16,479 bases of DNA from Ascidiaceihabitans sp. (GTDB lineage: Bacteria; Pseudomonadota; Alphaproteobacteria; Rhodobacterales; Rhodobacteraceae), in assembly GCA_023301665.1 (NCBI GenBank), contig JALZUL010000095.1, positions 1-16,479 on the forward strand. The letters are read 5' to 3'. Positions 1-5,485 of this stretch are shown in pieces. The notes under the pieces were generated by a model. It saw nothing but the letters and a program-made list of their open reading frames with translations. It was not told where the DNA came from and made no database searches. Made by a program: the position numbers and the translations under genes. Every line of letters starts with the position of its first letter. The first letter of the stretch is position 1.

Positions 1-1
1 A

Positions 2-154
2 CGCTGTCTCGAGGAGGTCGGGCTCGATCAACAGGTCCAGGCGGTTAACCAGGTCACCATGGCAGGCGTATCAATACTGCCAGAAAACGATCTGGTTGAA
101 GTTTTTGACCTGTTAAGAACGTGCTCACCCTTGCGCGGCGGGAAGCTGGGGTAA
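2..154 (+). CDS. C-terminal fragment of an unrecognised protein, cut by the window edge
   Basis: An open frame runs from base 2 to a TAA at 152-154, giving about 50 residues with no internal stop. The sequence looks protein-like, with the stretches QVQAVNQVTMAGVSILPE and LVEVFDLLRT predicting amphipathic helices. The pattern (a helix, a short loop ending in LPE, then a last helix with two leucines) resembles the C-terminal dimerisation helices of MarR-type winged-helix regulators. This is a resemblance only; I do not recognise the family. The upstream part lies outside the window, so a start cannot be judged. It could also be a decayed gene, given the remnants that follow. Confidence 0.35.
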   Translation, partial: RCLEEVGLDQQVQAVNQVTMAGVSILPENDLVEVFDLLRTCSPLRGGKLG

Positions 155-213
155 ACAGCGTGACTATCCGCCTTCGTGGAAGGGAAAAACGCAAGCCAGT
201 CACTAGACGAGGA

Positions 214-285
214 GGTGCTGACACTGGTAGTACCAGCGTAATCTTTCGGCCAGCACCGCTGATGCTGGCACTTGGCCCCGTTTTT
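214..285 (+). promoter_or_regulatory. Attenuator-like leader with two mutually exclusive stems
   Basis: Three pairing segments lie in this leader. GGTGCTG (214-220) can pair with CAGCACC (251-257). Overlapping it, GCCAGCA (249-255) can pair with TGCTGGC (263-269) across a 7-base loop. A run of five T lies at 281-285. The two stems share bases 251-255 and cannot form together, as in an anti-terminator/terminator switch. An odd palindrome CTGGTA-G-TACCAG (224-236) lies between them. The T-run starts 11 bases after the second stem, which is further than in a typical intrinsic terminator, so the switch idea is an inference. It would act on the gene starting at 339. Confidence 0.3.
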
Positions 286-338
286 CAAGCTCCACCATGA
301 CCCCGGTCGTTTGAAACATAGACAAAAAGGAACAACCC

Positions 339-812
339 TTGCTGATCACCCAAGACGATATACAAACCGCCCTGACAACCTGGGGCAACGGAAAAATCAC
401 CATTTCGAAGGCGTTCGAGAGCGGAGGAATTGAGGCGGCTCGAGAGATCGCTTCTGCCAATATCGACAGCTATTATGGCTACGACCTTGGGCCAGTACTA
501 TTCAAACCAACCATGGCAAGCGGCGCTCAAACGTTCCGCCCAACCAAAGCGGGCGCATTGGCCTATTTCTGCGGTCACTCTGAAGAATACCCATTGGACA
601 ACGGCTTTGCGATCATGGGCTGGCGCGCGATGGAAAGCATCCCCTCGGCCAGCTTTATTCAAGGCGATGTCGCGATGTGGATGGGGTGGATCAAGCTCAC
701 CAACAAGGATGGCTCTGTCACCACAGTCGACAAGAGCTTTGGCTACAAAAAGGACACGGCAGGCAACCTGCGCATCGTCCTGCACCATTCCTCCCTCCCG
801 TACCAACCGTAA
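339..812 (+). CDS. Probable iota-type (COG4337-like) carbonic anhydrase, NTF2-like fold
   Basis: The 157-residue protein is cytosolic, with no signal peptide or membrane segment. It matches my recollection of a family often labelled 'phosphoribosyl-AMP cyclohydrolase' in databases but belonging to the NTF2-like/CaMKII-association-domain superfamily. Marks of the family are an N-terminal amphipathic helix with AxxxWGxG (11-18), VLFKPT (53-58), the FGYxKDxxGNLRI strand (134-146) and a C-terminal HHSSLPY (149-155). A cyanobacterial and an algal member of COG4337 were shown to be metal-independent iota carbonic anhydrases, with the His/Ser-rich C-terminal motif at the active site. Activity here is therefore inferred: reversible CO2 hydration without a metal. 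The start is TTG, chosen because AAGGA (327-331) sits 7 bases upstream and the helix begins directly after it. The gene stands alone behind an attenuator-like leader, inside a region of decayed sequence. The main uncertainty is the catalytic assignment, not the family. Confidence 0.7.
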   Translation: MLITQDDIQTALTTWGNGKITISKAFESGGIEAAREIASANIDSYYGYDLGPVLFKPTMASGAQTFRPTKAGALAYFCGHSEEYPLDNGFAIMGWRAMESIPSASFIQGDVAMWMGWIKLTNKDGSVTTVDKSFGYKKDTAGNLRIVLHHSSLPYQP

Positions 813-831
813 AAGCAGCGCCTTTTTACGG
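807..831 (+). other. Inverted repeat overlapping the stop codon of the carbonic anhydrase-like gene
   Basis: CCGTAAAA (807-814) and TTTTACGG (824-831) form a perfect 8-bp stem with a 9-base loop. The TAA stop codon (810-812) lies within the left arm. There is no T-run after the stem, so it is not a standard intrinsic terminator. It may protect the mRNA 3' end or act as a weak terminator. Confidence 0.3.
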
Positions 832-995
832 CTAAGGCTCGGCGTGGTCAGCAAAAGATCCGCTGCAATTTCTACGCCGATGCCTTCGCAGTTCGACTGA
901 CACGAACCTATCACTGGGCCGACACGCTATATGATCTCTCCAAAATGGATCATTATTCCGAACCGGTAAAAACGCTGGTGATCAGAGTTCTATGA
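813..995 (+). pseudogene. Open-frame scrap directly after the carbonic anhydrase-like gene
   Basis: In the same frame as the preceding gene, and directly after its TAA, the frame stays open to a TGA at 993-995. It encodes about 60 residues that look protein-like (NFYADAFAVRLTRTYHWAD and DHYSEPVKTLVIRVL). It has no ATG near its beginning and no ribosome site. I do not recognise the sequence. The likeliest reading is the C-terminal remnant of a decayed gene. Being in frame with the preceding gene is probably chance, because that protein already ends with its family's usual C-terminus. Confidence 0.25.
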
Positions 996-1106
996 TAGCG
1001 CTCAGCGCAAGCAGGCCTAAGACCTTATCTTCAGGCCATTCCCCTCATCACAACAAAGGCCAAGACACGGCAGTTCCTATGCTCGGCTTGGTACAAGATC
1101 ACGAGC

Positions 1107-1128
1107 GCTTAATTCCATTGAATTAAGC
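1107..1128. repeat. Perfect hairpin, 9-bp arms and 4-base loop
   Basis: GCTTAATTC (1107-1115) and GAATTAAGC (1120-1128) are exact inverted copies around the loop CATT. The stem is AT-rich in its middle and lacks a T-run on either strand, so a terminator role is not supported. It could be a protein-binding site or a remnant of a mobile-element end. It overlaps the last codons of a possible minus-strand gene remnant. Confidence 0.4.
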
Positions 1129-1218
1129 CTTCTTGCTGCCGTCATCTGTGCTCTGTTTCGCAAACGGAGCCGCGTGCTTGAAATAGCTAAGCGCCACGCT
1201 CCACTCACTCCGTGACAG
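1123..1218 (-). pseudogene. Possible C-terminal gene remnant
   Basis: Read on the minus strand, a frame of 31 codons ends in TAA at 1125-1123 and contains the protein-like run SEWSVALSYFKHAAPFAK followed by a charged C-terminal tail ending in KKA. An in-frame stop lies immediately upstream (1221-1219). No start codon or ribosome site is present. Its composition suggests the surviving tail of a former gene. The family is not recognised. Confidence 0.2.
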
Positions 1219-1322
1219 TTATGAAGGCGTGTTTTTTCTCAATTTTCGTTTAAACCTCCCCTTCATTGCTGACAGTTGCTTCACGCACTTACCACCGCAA
1301 GAAAAACAACTGGGGATCTTGA

Positions 1323-1430
1323 GGCCTGACCACCGCCCAAATCGAGCAGGTGCACAAGAGGTTTTCGATCTTGGGACTCGATCCGTTCAACAATTATTGC
1401 TGTGCAACTTTTAAATTTGAGTGCATATAG
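1323..1430 (+). pseudogene. Possible C-terminal gene remnant
   Basis: A short frame opens just after a TGA (1320-1322) and closes at TAG (1428-1430). It encodes LTTAQIEQVHKRFSILGLD followed by a Cys-rich end. The first part looks like a genuine helix-turn sequence of a C-terminal domain. There is no start codon or ribosome site, and the family is not recognised. It fits the general picture of decayed genes between 813 and 1500. Confidence 0.2.
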
Positions 1431-1442
1431 TTGCCTTTCAAC

Positions 1443-1489
1443 CATAGAGATTGTTTCTATGTCTGGATTGTCGGTTGATAGGACAATCC
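1443..1489 (+). promoter_or_regulatory. Two tandem inverted repeats upstream of the LysR-type gene (candidate operator)
   Basis: The first dyad is CATAGA (1443-1448) with TCTATG (1456-1461) and a 7-base spacer. The second is GGATTGTC (1465-1472) with GACAATCC (1482-1489) and a 9-base spacer. The hexamer GATTGT occurs in both (1449-1454 and 1466-1471) and again inverted in the last arm. The centres are about 25 bases apart. The position, just ahead of a regulator gene, suggests autoregulation, which is common for LysR-type regulators; this is an inference. Confidence 0.4.
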
Positions 1490-1499
1490 TGCAAAGTGA

Positions 1500-2420
1500 A
1501 TGTTGATCGTTTTTGGAGTCTGTATAGTTGTGGTTGAAGTCGTAAACCCTTTGCTTTTCGAGATGATGCGCTCGTTCGTTACGTTGGCGAGAACTTTAAA
1601 TCTCTCGCATGCCGTACAAGAACTTAAAAGCACACGCCAAACCGTACGCCGTCATATCAGTCTGCTTGAGGAAGCGTTGGGTGCAGATTTGTTTAGGGTT
1701 TTAGATCGTCGATATGACCTCACAGAAGCTGGTGAACGCGCATTGCCCGAGGCCAGGGACATCTTGCTGCGCAGTCAGTCGTGGGTATCTGGTGAAGCAG
1801 GCCATCTGAACGGGTTGTTCCATATGGTGCGCCAGCAGCCAGAGCAAAGCATCTTTGTGCAACAACACCCAATTACAGAGATTTGGAACGGATCGTCTGA
1901 ACTACTGCGCTGTGCCTTACAGACTTGGGCGCAGGCCGAAGGTAAAATCGCGCACGAAGCCTTCGACCGTATACGCCCCTATCAACTGTCGTTTCGACAC
2001 GAAAAAGGTACATGGCTTTGTGTCGAAATTGGCGAAAAATCTTCATATGCAACTTGGTATGGTCGCGCATGGTCCCTTAGTTCCATTGGTCGTTCACTGC
2101 CCGCCATGCCCGAAGGCGATAGCTGGAGCCACTTACTATCCCAACCCTACGAGGATGTTCGTGCCACAGGGGGGGTACGCTTCGATCACGTGCATACCAA
2201 TATGGTCCGTGACCTCGAAAAAGGGCCCGAACCCATGAGTTACGCGCGTCTGTTGATGGGCTGTCAGTTCCCTGACAAAAGCTTCTCATTGGTCTCCATC
2301 ATAGAGCGTACACATGACATTCAAATTGATGGCTTGTCAGATGAGCGCCGTCTATCCATGTCGAGTGCGCTTTTAACAAATTTTAGAATAAACGAGCTCG
2401 CGCCAAACAAGACGAGCTAA
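1500..2420 (+). CDS. LysR-type HTH regulator with an atypical effector domain
   Basis: Numbering from the ATG at 1500, residues 20-85 form a LysR-type winged helix. The landmarks are MMRSFVTLARTLNLSHAV, then STRQTVRRHISLLEEALG as the recognition-helix region, then LFRVLDRRYDLTEAGERAL as the wing and start of the linker helix. The rest (about 100-306) does not look like the usual two-lobed periplasmic-binding-protein co-inducer domain. I see no familiar motif in it. The DNA-binding role is well supported; target and ligand are unknown. The outermost start is ATG 1500, but the residues it adds are hydrophobic and unlike a LysR N-terminus. GTG at 1530 has GGAG (1515-1518) 11 bases upstream and gives a more typical length. 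Two dyads lie just upstream. The next gene starts 153 bases downstream on the same strand and may be its target. Confidence 0.75.
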   Translation: MLIVFGVCIVVVEVVNPLLFEMMRSFVTLARTLNLSHAVQELKSTRQTVRRHISLLEEALGADLFRVLDRRYDLTEAGERALPEARDILLRSQSWVSGEAGHLNGLFHMVRQQPEQSIFVQQHPITEIWNGSSELLRCALQTWAQAEGKIAHEAFDRIRPYQLSFRHEKGTWLCVEIGEKSSYATWYGRAWSLSSIGRSLPAMPEGDSWSHLLSQPYEDVRATGGVRFDHVHTNMVRDLEKGPEPMSYARLLMGCQFPDKSFSLVSIIERTHDIQIDGLSDERRLSMSSALLTNFRINELAPNKTS

Positions 2421-2520
2421 CACTCTGTCGAAAATAAGTTTATCTTATAAAATTGGCTGGTCAGTTTTGGTATCAGGTTACCGGCCCGAATTTTTTTGAC
2501 TTGGCAACTTTCGACAAGCT

Positions 2521-2549
2521 TAGATGCATTTAGGCGGCCACTTTATAAT
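2521..2549 (+). promoter_or_regulatory. Possible sigma-70-type promoter for the gene at 2574
   Basis: A perfect TATAAT (2544-2549) lies 24 bases before the start codon. TAGATG (2521-2526), 17 bases upstream of it, is a weak match for a -35 box (3 of 6). A better -35 sequence, TTGACT (2496-2501), is too far away (42 bases). A promoter with a poor -35 box would fit an activated gene, such as a target of the LysR-type regulator upstream. Confidence 0.35.
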
Positions 2550-2573
2550 TTATCACGCCAGTGGAGGTTGAAG

Positions 2574-3281
2574 ATGTCAAGATCAGAGAACGTTACAATA
2601 GAAGAATCACTGCGAGATGATTGCATCAGAATGCTAGCAGAACGTGGCATGTTTATCGAAATTGGTTACGACTTTACGGAATACGCGCATATAGTCCGTG
2701 AAGAACGCCCATTCCAACCCTTGGCACCGCCTTTTGATCCGGAAAAACAGTTCATCCCACCTCAACGTGGTTTCTACATCACCGGACGTAATAGCGATGG
2801 TAAACTGGTTCACAATCAGGCGATGCGTCTTATTGATCTGCGATCTATGCCGCTATCGGCCTATATGCGGCGCCGTTTTACCGAATTCTTGCCAACTGGC
2901 GTGACGATTAAAAGGGACAGCATGTGGTACCGTCCTGGTCCCGGTGCGCAGAAAATAACCGGCCCAACTGCCTATCATGGAGATCTATGGGTTGATCCTG
3001 ATGGCGGGAAATTCCGTGGCGGCGGCCTTGTCGATATTCTGGCACGTTTGGCGTTTCTAGTGTGTCTTGACCATTTTGACGTGGCTTATGTTTACGGCCT
3101 AATGATCAGGACGATTGCGCGGCGTGGCCTTGCTGAACGCGAGGGTTATATGCATGTCGACCCCTATTGTATGGGCTGGGAAACGGAAGAACATGGAAAA
3201 CCGTTCGTCACAAACATGGTATACATGGACAATGACGATTTACGATATCTGATTGAGGTCCCGTTCGATTTTGTCGCTTAA
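2574..3281 (+). CDS. Unrecognised 235-residue cytosolic protein, possibly GNAT-like
   Basis: The start is ATG 2574, supported by GGAGG (2563-2567) with a 6-base spacer. An upstream in-frame start at 2496 has no such site. The protein has no signal peptide or membrane helix. Notable parts are RGFYITGRNSDGKLVHNQAM (65-84), YHGDLWVDPDGGKFRGGGLV (134-153) and a C-terminal YMDNDDLRYLIEVPFDF. The central block, a beta strand ending in WVDP, then a basic residue plus G-x-G loop and a long helix, recalls the acetyl-CoA-binding motif A of GNAT acetyltransferases. A later GLAEREGYMH resembles the closing strand of that fold. This is a weak structural guess; I do not recognise the family. It follows the LysR-type gene on the same strand and is itself followed by a transposase remnant. 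Confidence 0.7.
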   Translation: MSRSENVTIEESLRDDCIRMLAERGMFIEIGYDFTEYAHIVREERPFQPLAPPFDPEKQFIPPQRGFYITGRNSDGKLVHNQAMRLIDLRSMPLSAYMRRRFTEFLPTGVTIKRDSMWYRPGPGAQKITGPTAYHGDLWVDPDGGKFRGGGLVDILARLAFLVCLDHFDVAYVYGLMIRTIARRGLAEREGYMHVDPYCMGWETEEHGKPFVTNMVYMDNDDLRYLIEVPFDFVA

Positions 3282-3313
3282 GTGACGATCTGGTTTTGTG
3301 TTCAGGATCATAA

Positions 3314-3517
3314 TGTTCGGGAGCCTGCGCCGATTGTGCCATCAAGGACAAATGCACAACCAGCAAAGAACGGCGTGTACGTCGTTGGGAAAAAGAGGAT
3401 GTACTTGAGCGGGTCCAAGACCGACTTGATGCTAACCAAGGGGTCATTTCTGAATACACTGATGGAGACTTTAACGACACTAATGAAGACGGTCCAATAC
3501 AGTCATTCAATTCCTGA
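3314..3517 (+). pseudogene. Transposase C-terminal remnant, IS1182-family-like
   Basis: This frame starts just after a TAA (3311-3313) and runs to TGA at 3515-3517. Its first 45 residues contain CADCAIKDKCTTSKERRVRR followed by WEKEDVLERVQDRLDANQGV. This is the pattern I know from IS1182-type DDE transposases: a zinc-knuckle-like C-x2-C-x4-C segment, an RRW-basic block and an ERMxxRLxxNPG helix. The expected next segment (a VEHPFGT-type motif carrying the last acidic region) is missing or scrambled. Around 3480-3496 a different frame gives LMKT, matching a conserved later part, which points to a deletion plus frameshift. The N-terminal two thirds are absent. The element is dead, and no terminal repeats were identified. 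Confidence 0.7.
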
Positions 3518-3864
3518 GAACTGTTCGCTCAACAGCATGTTCACTGCCGCCATTAGCTGCGTTTGCACATCGAAAAAACGGGTTCGCAGCCCTGAGCGTC
3601 CGCTTTCTTCATGTTACCAATTTAGTTTGCAGGCGCAGCGAATAGCGGCTCTCCACCCAAACAATTAGGGCGCCGCTATCGGCCCAAAGCCGACCTTCAC
3701 GACGATCTCAAATGCTACGGTGCTGCCCGTCAAAACGGATGGTGTGGATACCAACGCCTCAGCCCGAGCCAGCATGCTAGATATTGGGCGCAGGCTTAAT
3801 GTGCGCTCAGCCAACATTCCATGTTCAAATATCCCGTCCAATGCGGAAAGGCTGTGCTAAGCAC
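3518..3864. other. About 350 bases without a gene, between the transposase remnant and the tRNA terminator
   Basis: No credible coding frame is seen here. Open frames such as 3282-3668 and 3784-3975 have compositions unlike proteins and no ribosome sites. The stretch contains a long-range inverted repeat (3642-3679) and an imperfect pair of oppositely oriented segments around GCTGCGTTTGC (about 3559) and GTTTGCAGGCGCAGC (about 3625). It is best read as decayed mobile or accessory DNA next to the 3' side of the tRNA gene. Confidence 0.45.
3642..3679. repeat. Inverted repeat, 8-bp arms
   Basis: ATAGCGGC (3642-3649) and GCCGCTAT (3672-3679) are perfect inverted copies separated by 22 bases. There is no T-run. 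It lies in the decayed region downstream of the transposase remnant and may be a relic of an element end or a small dispersed repeat. A role is not shown by the sequence. Confidence 0.35.
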
Positions 3865-3893
3865 AAAAAACCGTTTTCCGTCGGAAAGACGGT
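3865..3893 (-). terminator. Intrinsic terminator of the tRNA-Arg gene
   Basis: Read on the minus strand, ACCGT (3893-3889), a bulged C (3888), TTTCC (3887-3883), loop GAC, GGAAA (3879-3875) and ACGGT (3874-3870) form a 10-bp stem with one bulge. It is followed directly by a run of T formed by the A-tract at 3870-3865. This is a textbook Rho-independent terminator, 37 bases past the tRNA 3' end. Confidence 0.85.
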
Positions 3894-3930
3894 CTTTAGA
3901 TGTCGGATATCAATTTGTAGAAAATTTTCA

Positions 3931-4007
3931 TGGCGGACCGAGGAGGATTCGAACCCCCGACCCCCTGATTCGTAGTCAGGTACTCTATCCAGCTGAGCTA
4001 TCGGTCC
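3931..4007 (-). tRNA. tRNA-Arg (anticodon ACG)
   Basis: The minus strand folds as a complete 77-nt tRNA. The acceptor stem pairs GGACCGA (4007-4001) with TCGGTCC (3941-3935). The D-arm carries AGCTCAGCTGGATAGAG. The anticodon stem CCTGA/TCAGG encloses the loop CTACGAA, and the T-arm holds GGTTCGAATCC. The discriminator is G, and CCA is encoded. The anticodon ACG, read as ICG after deamination of A34, decodes CGU/CGC/CGA arginine codons. Position 32 is C, the residue thiolated by TtcA in tRNAs of this type. The gene has its own promoter and terminator. Its 3' side faces the accessory region at 1-3860. Confidence 0.97.
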
Positions 4008-4018
4008 GTTAAGGCGGT

Positions 4019-4046
4019 GTCTAATCTTGCTGGTCAGGGTATGCAA
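4019..4046 (-). promoter_or_regulatory. Promoter of the tRNA-Arg gene
   Basis: On the minus strand, TTGCAT (4046-4041) and TTAGAC (4024-4019) are spaced by 16 bases, and the -10 box ends 12 bases before the tRNA. The GGGGCTTGC context of the -35 box resembles promoters I recall ahead of alphaproteobacterial tRNA genes. It lies in the short gap after the kinase gene, so the tRNA need not depend on that operon. Confidence 0.55.
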
Positions 4047-4070
4047 GCCCCTGTTTGACCAAAGTTATCA

Positions 4071-5462
4071 TTATTTTGATAAATCGACATCGCCCTTGGG
4101 AAGCTTGATACAAAAGATTGTTCCCTTCTCCCCAGTGCTCTGCAAACTGAGCGTCCCACCGTGCCCACGCACGAGTTCTTCAGAGATCGCCATACCTAAT
4201 CCAGAGCCACCTTTACTCACCCCACCTTGGAATGGTGTGAATAAATGTTCCTGCGCTTTCTTAGGCAATCCAGGGCCGGTATCCGTGATCTCGATCAACC
4301 AAAAATCATCGGTTTCGGAAGCTGCAACGATAATATCCCCCGGCTTTCGTGTGGCCATGATAGCTTGGCGCGCGTTACGCACCAGATTTGAGATCACGCG
4401 ATATAGCTGCTCAGAATCAGCCCGCACCGTCATCATTGGCGGAATATAGACTGAGAAATGTAGATCACTTTCTCCGGCGGCAAGACGTTCACCATCAATC
4501 ACATCAGCGACGATTGGCTTGAGCTGGACCATTGCAAGATCTGGGCTTGGCTCCTCTGCTTTGCCAAAAGCCAACGTGCTTTCACAAAGATGCACAGCCC
4601 GGGTTATCGAATTCACCAACTTTGGCGCAAGGCGCGCAACTGTCGGATCTTCGCTCATCTCGATCCGATCCGTAAACAGCTGCGCTGAAGTCAAAATATT
4701 GCGCAAGTCGTGGCTAATTTTGCTCACAGCACTCCCCAATCCAGCCAAGCGATCTTTCTGGCGCAACGCGCTGGTCAATTCGGTTTGCATGAATTTGAGG
4801 GCTTCTTCAGCTTCGCGCAGCTCTGTCACGCCAGCACTTGGCGTAATGACCTTTCGGCCATCTTCGGGGGCCTGCGCATAGGCTGTCATGTGATCCACCA
4901 CACCGCGGATCGGTTTCACTAAGATGGCGCGAACCGCGAGGAATAAAAGGAAAGCCGTAAAAACCGAGATCACAGCAGACAATATCAAAACGCGGACCCC
5001 GTAGTCGACCATAGCAGTGCGTAATGGTCCCGCTTCCATCGTTACCTCAATCAGCAATCCCGCATCCCGCAAAGGCGCACCAATAACGCGAATAACTTCA
5101 TTTTCAGCCTTAGTCAGGCGAAGCACTGCATCTCGGATCAACACCAATGGGGTTCCGTCTCGTAGGTCAACGGTTCCCACGACCTCACGCGGCATCGGTG
5201 AGCTCAACATCAATTGGCGCACCTCGTCTCGTCTTAACACGATGTTGAAGACGCCCGCATTCTCCAACAGCTCGGCCTCGAGCGTTGGAGAAAGCATATC
5301 GTCAGCAAGCAAAGCCAATGAGGCAATCTGCGCCCTCTCAAGGTGGTTAAGAAGGTAATCCTCTCGAAACCGCGCGATCGAGGGCACAAAGATCAAAACC
5401 TCTGCCAACATCACAAAGACCGTGGTTAGGATCAAAAATCGACCTGATAGAGAATTTAACAT
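4071..5462 (-). CDS. Membrane sensor histidine kinase
   Basis: The 463-residue protein autophosphorylates on histidine and would pass phosphate to a response regulator. A membrane helix (about 7-29) is followed by an extracytoplasmic sensor of about 125 residues with no recognisable motif. A second helix (about 155-178) leads into a HAMP-like linker (about 178-230). The H-box is KISHDLRNILTSAQ with H251. The N-box is NLVRNARQAI with N363, G1 is DTGPGLP (394-400), the F-box is LFTPF (407-411) and G2 is GGSGLG (418-423). All catalytic residues are present. The ATG start has GAGG 4 bases upstream. It is the last gene of a minus-strand operon, 23 bases after the FAD reductase, which suggests that it senses a redox or membrane state linked to those proteins. 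No response regulator lies beside it, so its partner is elsewhere. Confidence 0.93.
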   Translation of the reverse strand: MLNSLSGRFLILTTVFVMLAEVLIFVPSIARFREDYLLNHLERAQIASLALLADDMLSPTLEAELLENAGVFNIVLRRDEVRQLMLSSPMPREVVGTVDLRDGTPLVLIRDAVLRLTKAENEVIRVIGAPLRDAGLLIEVTMEAGPLRTAMVDYGVRVLILSAVISVFTAFLLFLAVRAILVKPIRGVVDHMTAYAQAPEDGRKVITPSAGVTELREAEEALKFMQTELTSALRQKDRLAGLGSAVSKISHDLRNILTSAQLFTDRIEMSEDPTVARLAPKLVNSITRAVHLCESTLAFGKAEEPSPDLAMVQLKPIVADVIDGERLAAGESDLHFSVYIPPMMTVRADSEQLYRVISNLVRNARQAIMATRKPGDIIVAASETDDFWLIEITDTGPGLPKKAQEHLFTPFQGGVSKGGSGLGMAISEELVRGHGGTLSLQSTGEKGTIFCIKLPKGDVDLSK

Positions 5463-5485
5463 CGCACCTCAGTTGTCTTTTGGTG

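Larger units (their letters stand above)
996..1499. other. About 500 bases without an intact gene: scraps of coding sequence and palindromes
   Basis: No credible complete gene is visible on either strand. Short protein-like frames end here on both strands (described separately at 1123-1218 and 1323-1430). A perfect hairpin lies at 1107-1128 and two dyads at 1443-1489. A plus-strand frame from 1229 to 1414 begins with ATG, but its composition is not protein-like and a better frame overlaps its end. The stretch reads as decayed accessory DNA. Confidence 0.5.

Noticed and set aside
9..24. GAGGAGG similarity to the 3' part of the tRNA-Arg gene as a possible attachment site
   Set aside because: The match is about 8 bases and purine-rich; too short to support an att duplication.
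28..288. Minus-strand open frame of 86 codons
   Set aside because: Composition rich in Ser/Thr/Trp, no ribosome site, and it overlaps the more protein-like frame 2-154 and the leader structures.
430..900. Plus-strand frame of 156 codons overlapping the carbonic anhydrase-like gene
   Set aside because: Arg/Ser-rich shadow in another frame of a well-supported gene.
1229..1414. Plus-strand frame of 61 codons
   Set aside because: No ribosome site, not protein-like; a better frame covers its 3' half.
3282..3668. Plus-strand frame of 128 codons directly after the unrecognised gene
   Set aside because: The neighbouring frame at 3314-3517 encodes recognisable transposase sequence; this frame is its shadow, except for a short LMKT match that probably reflects a frameshift.
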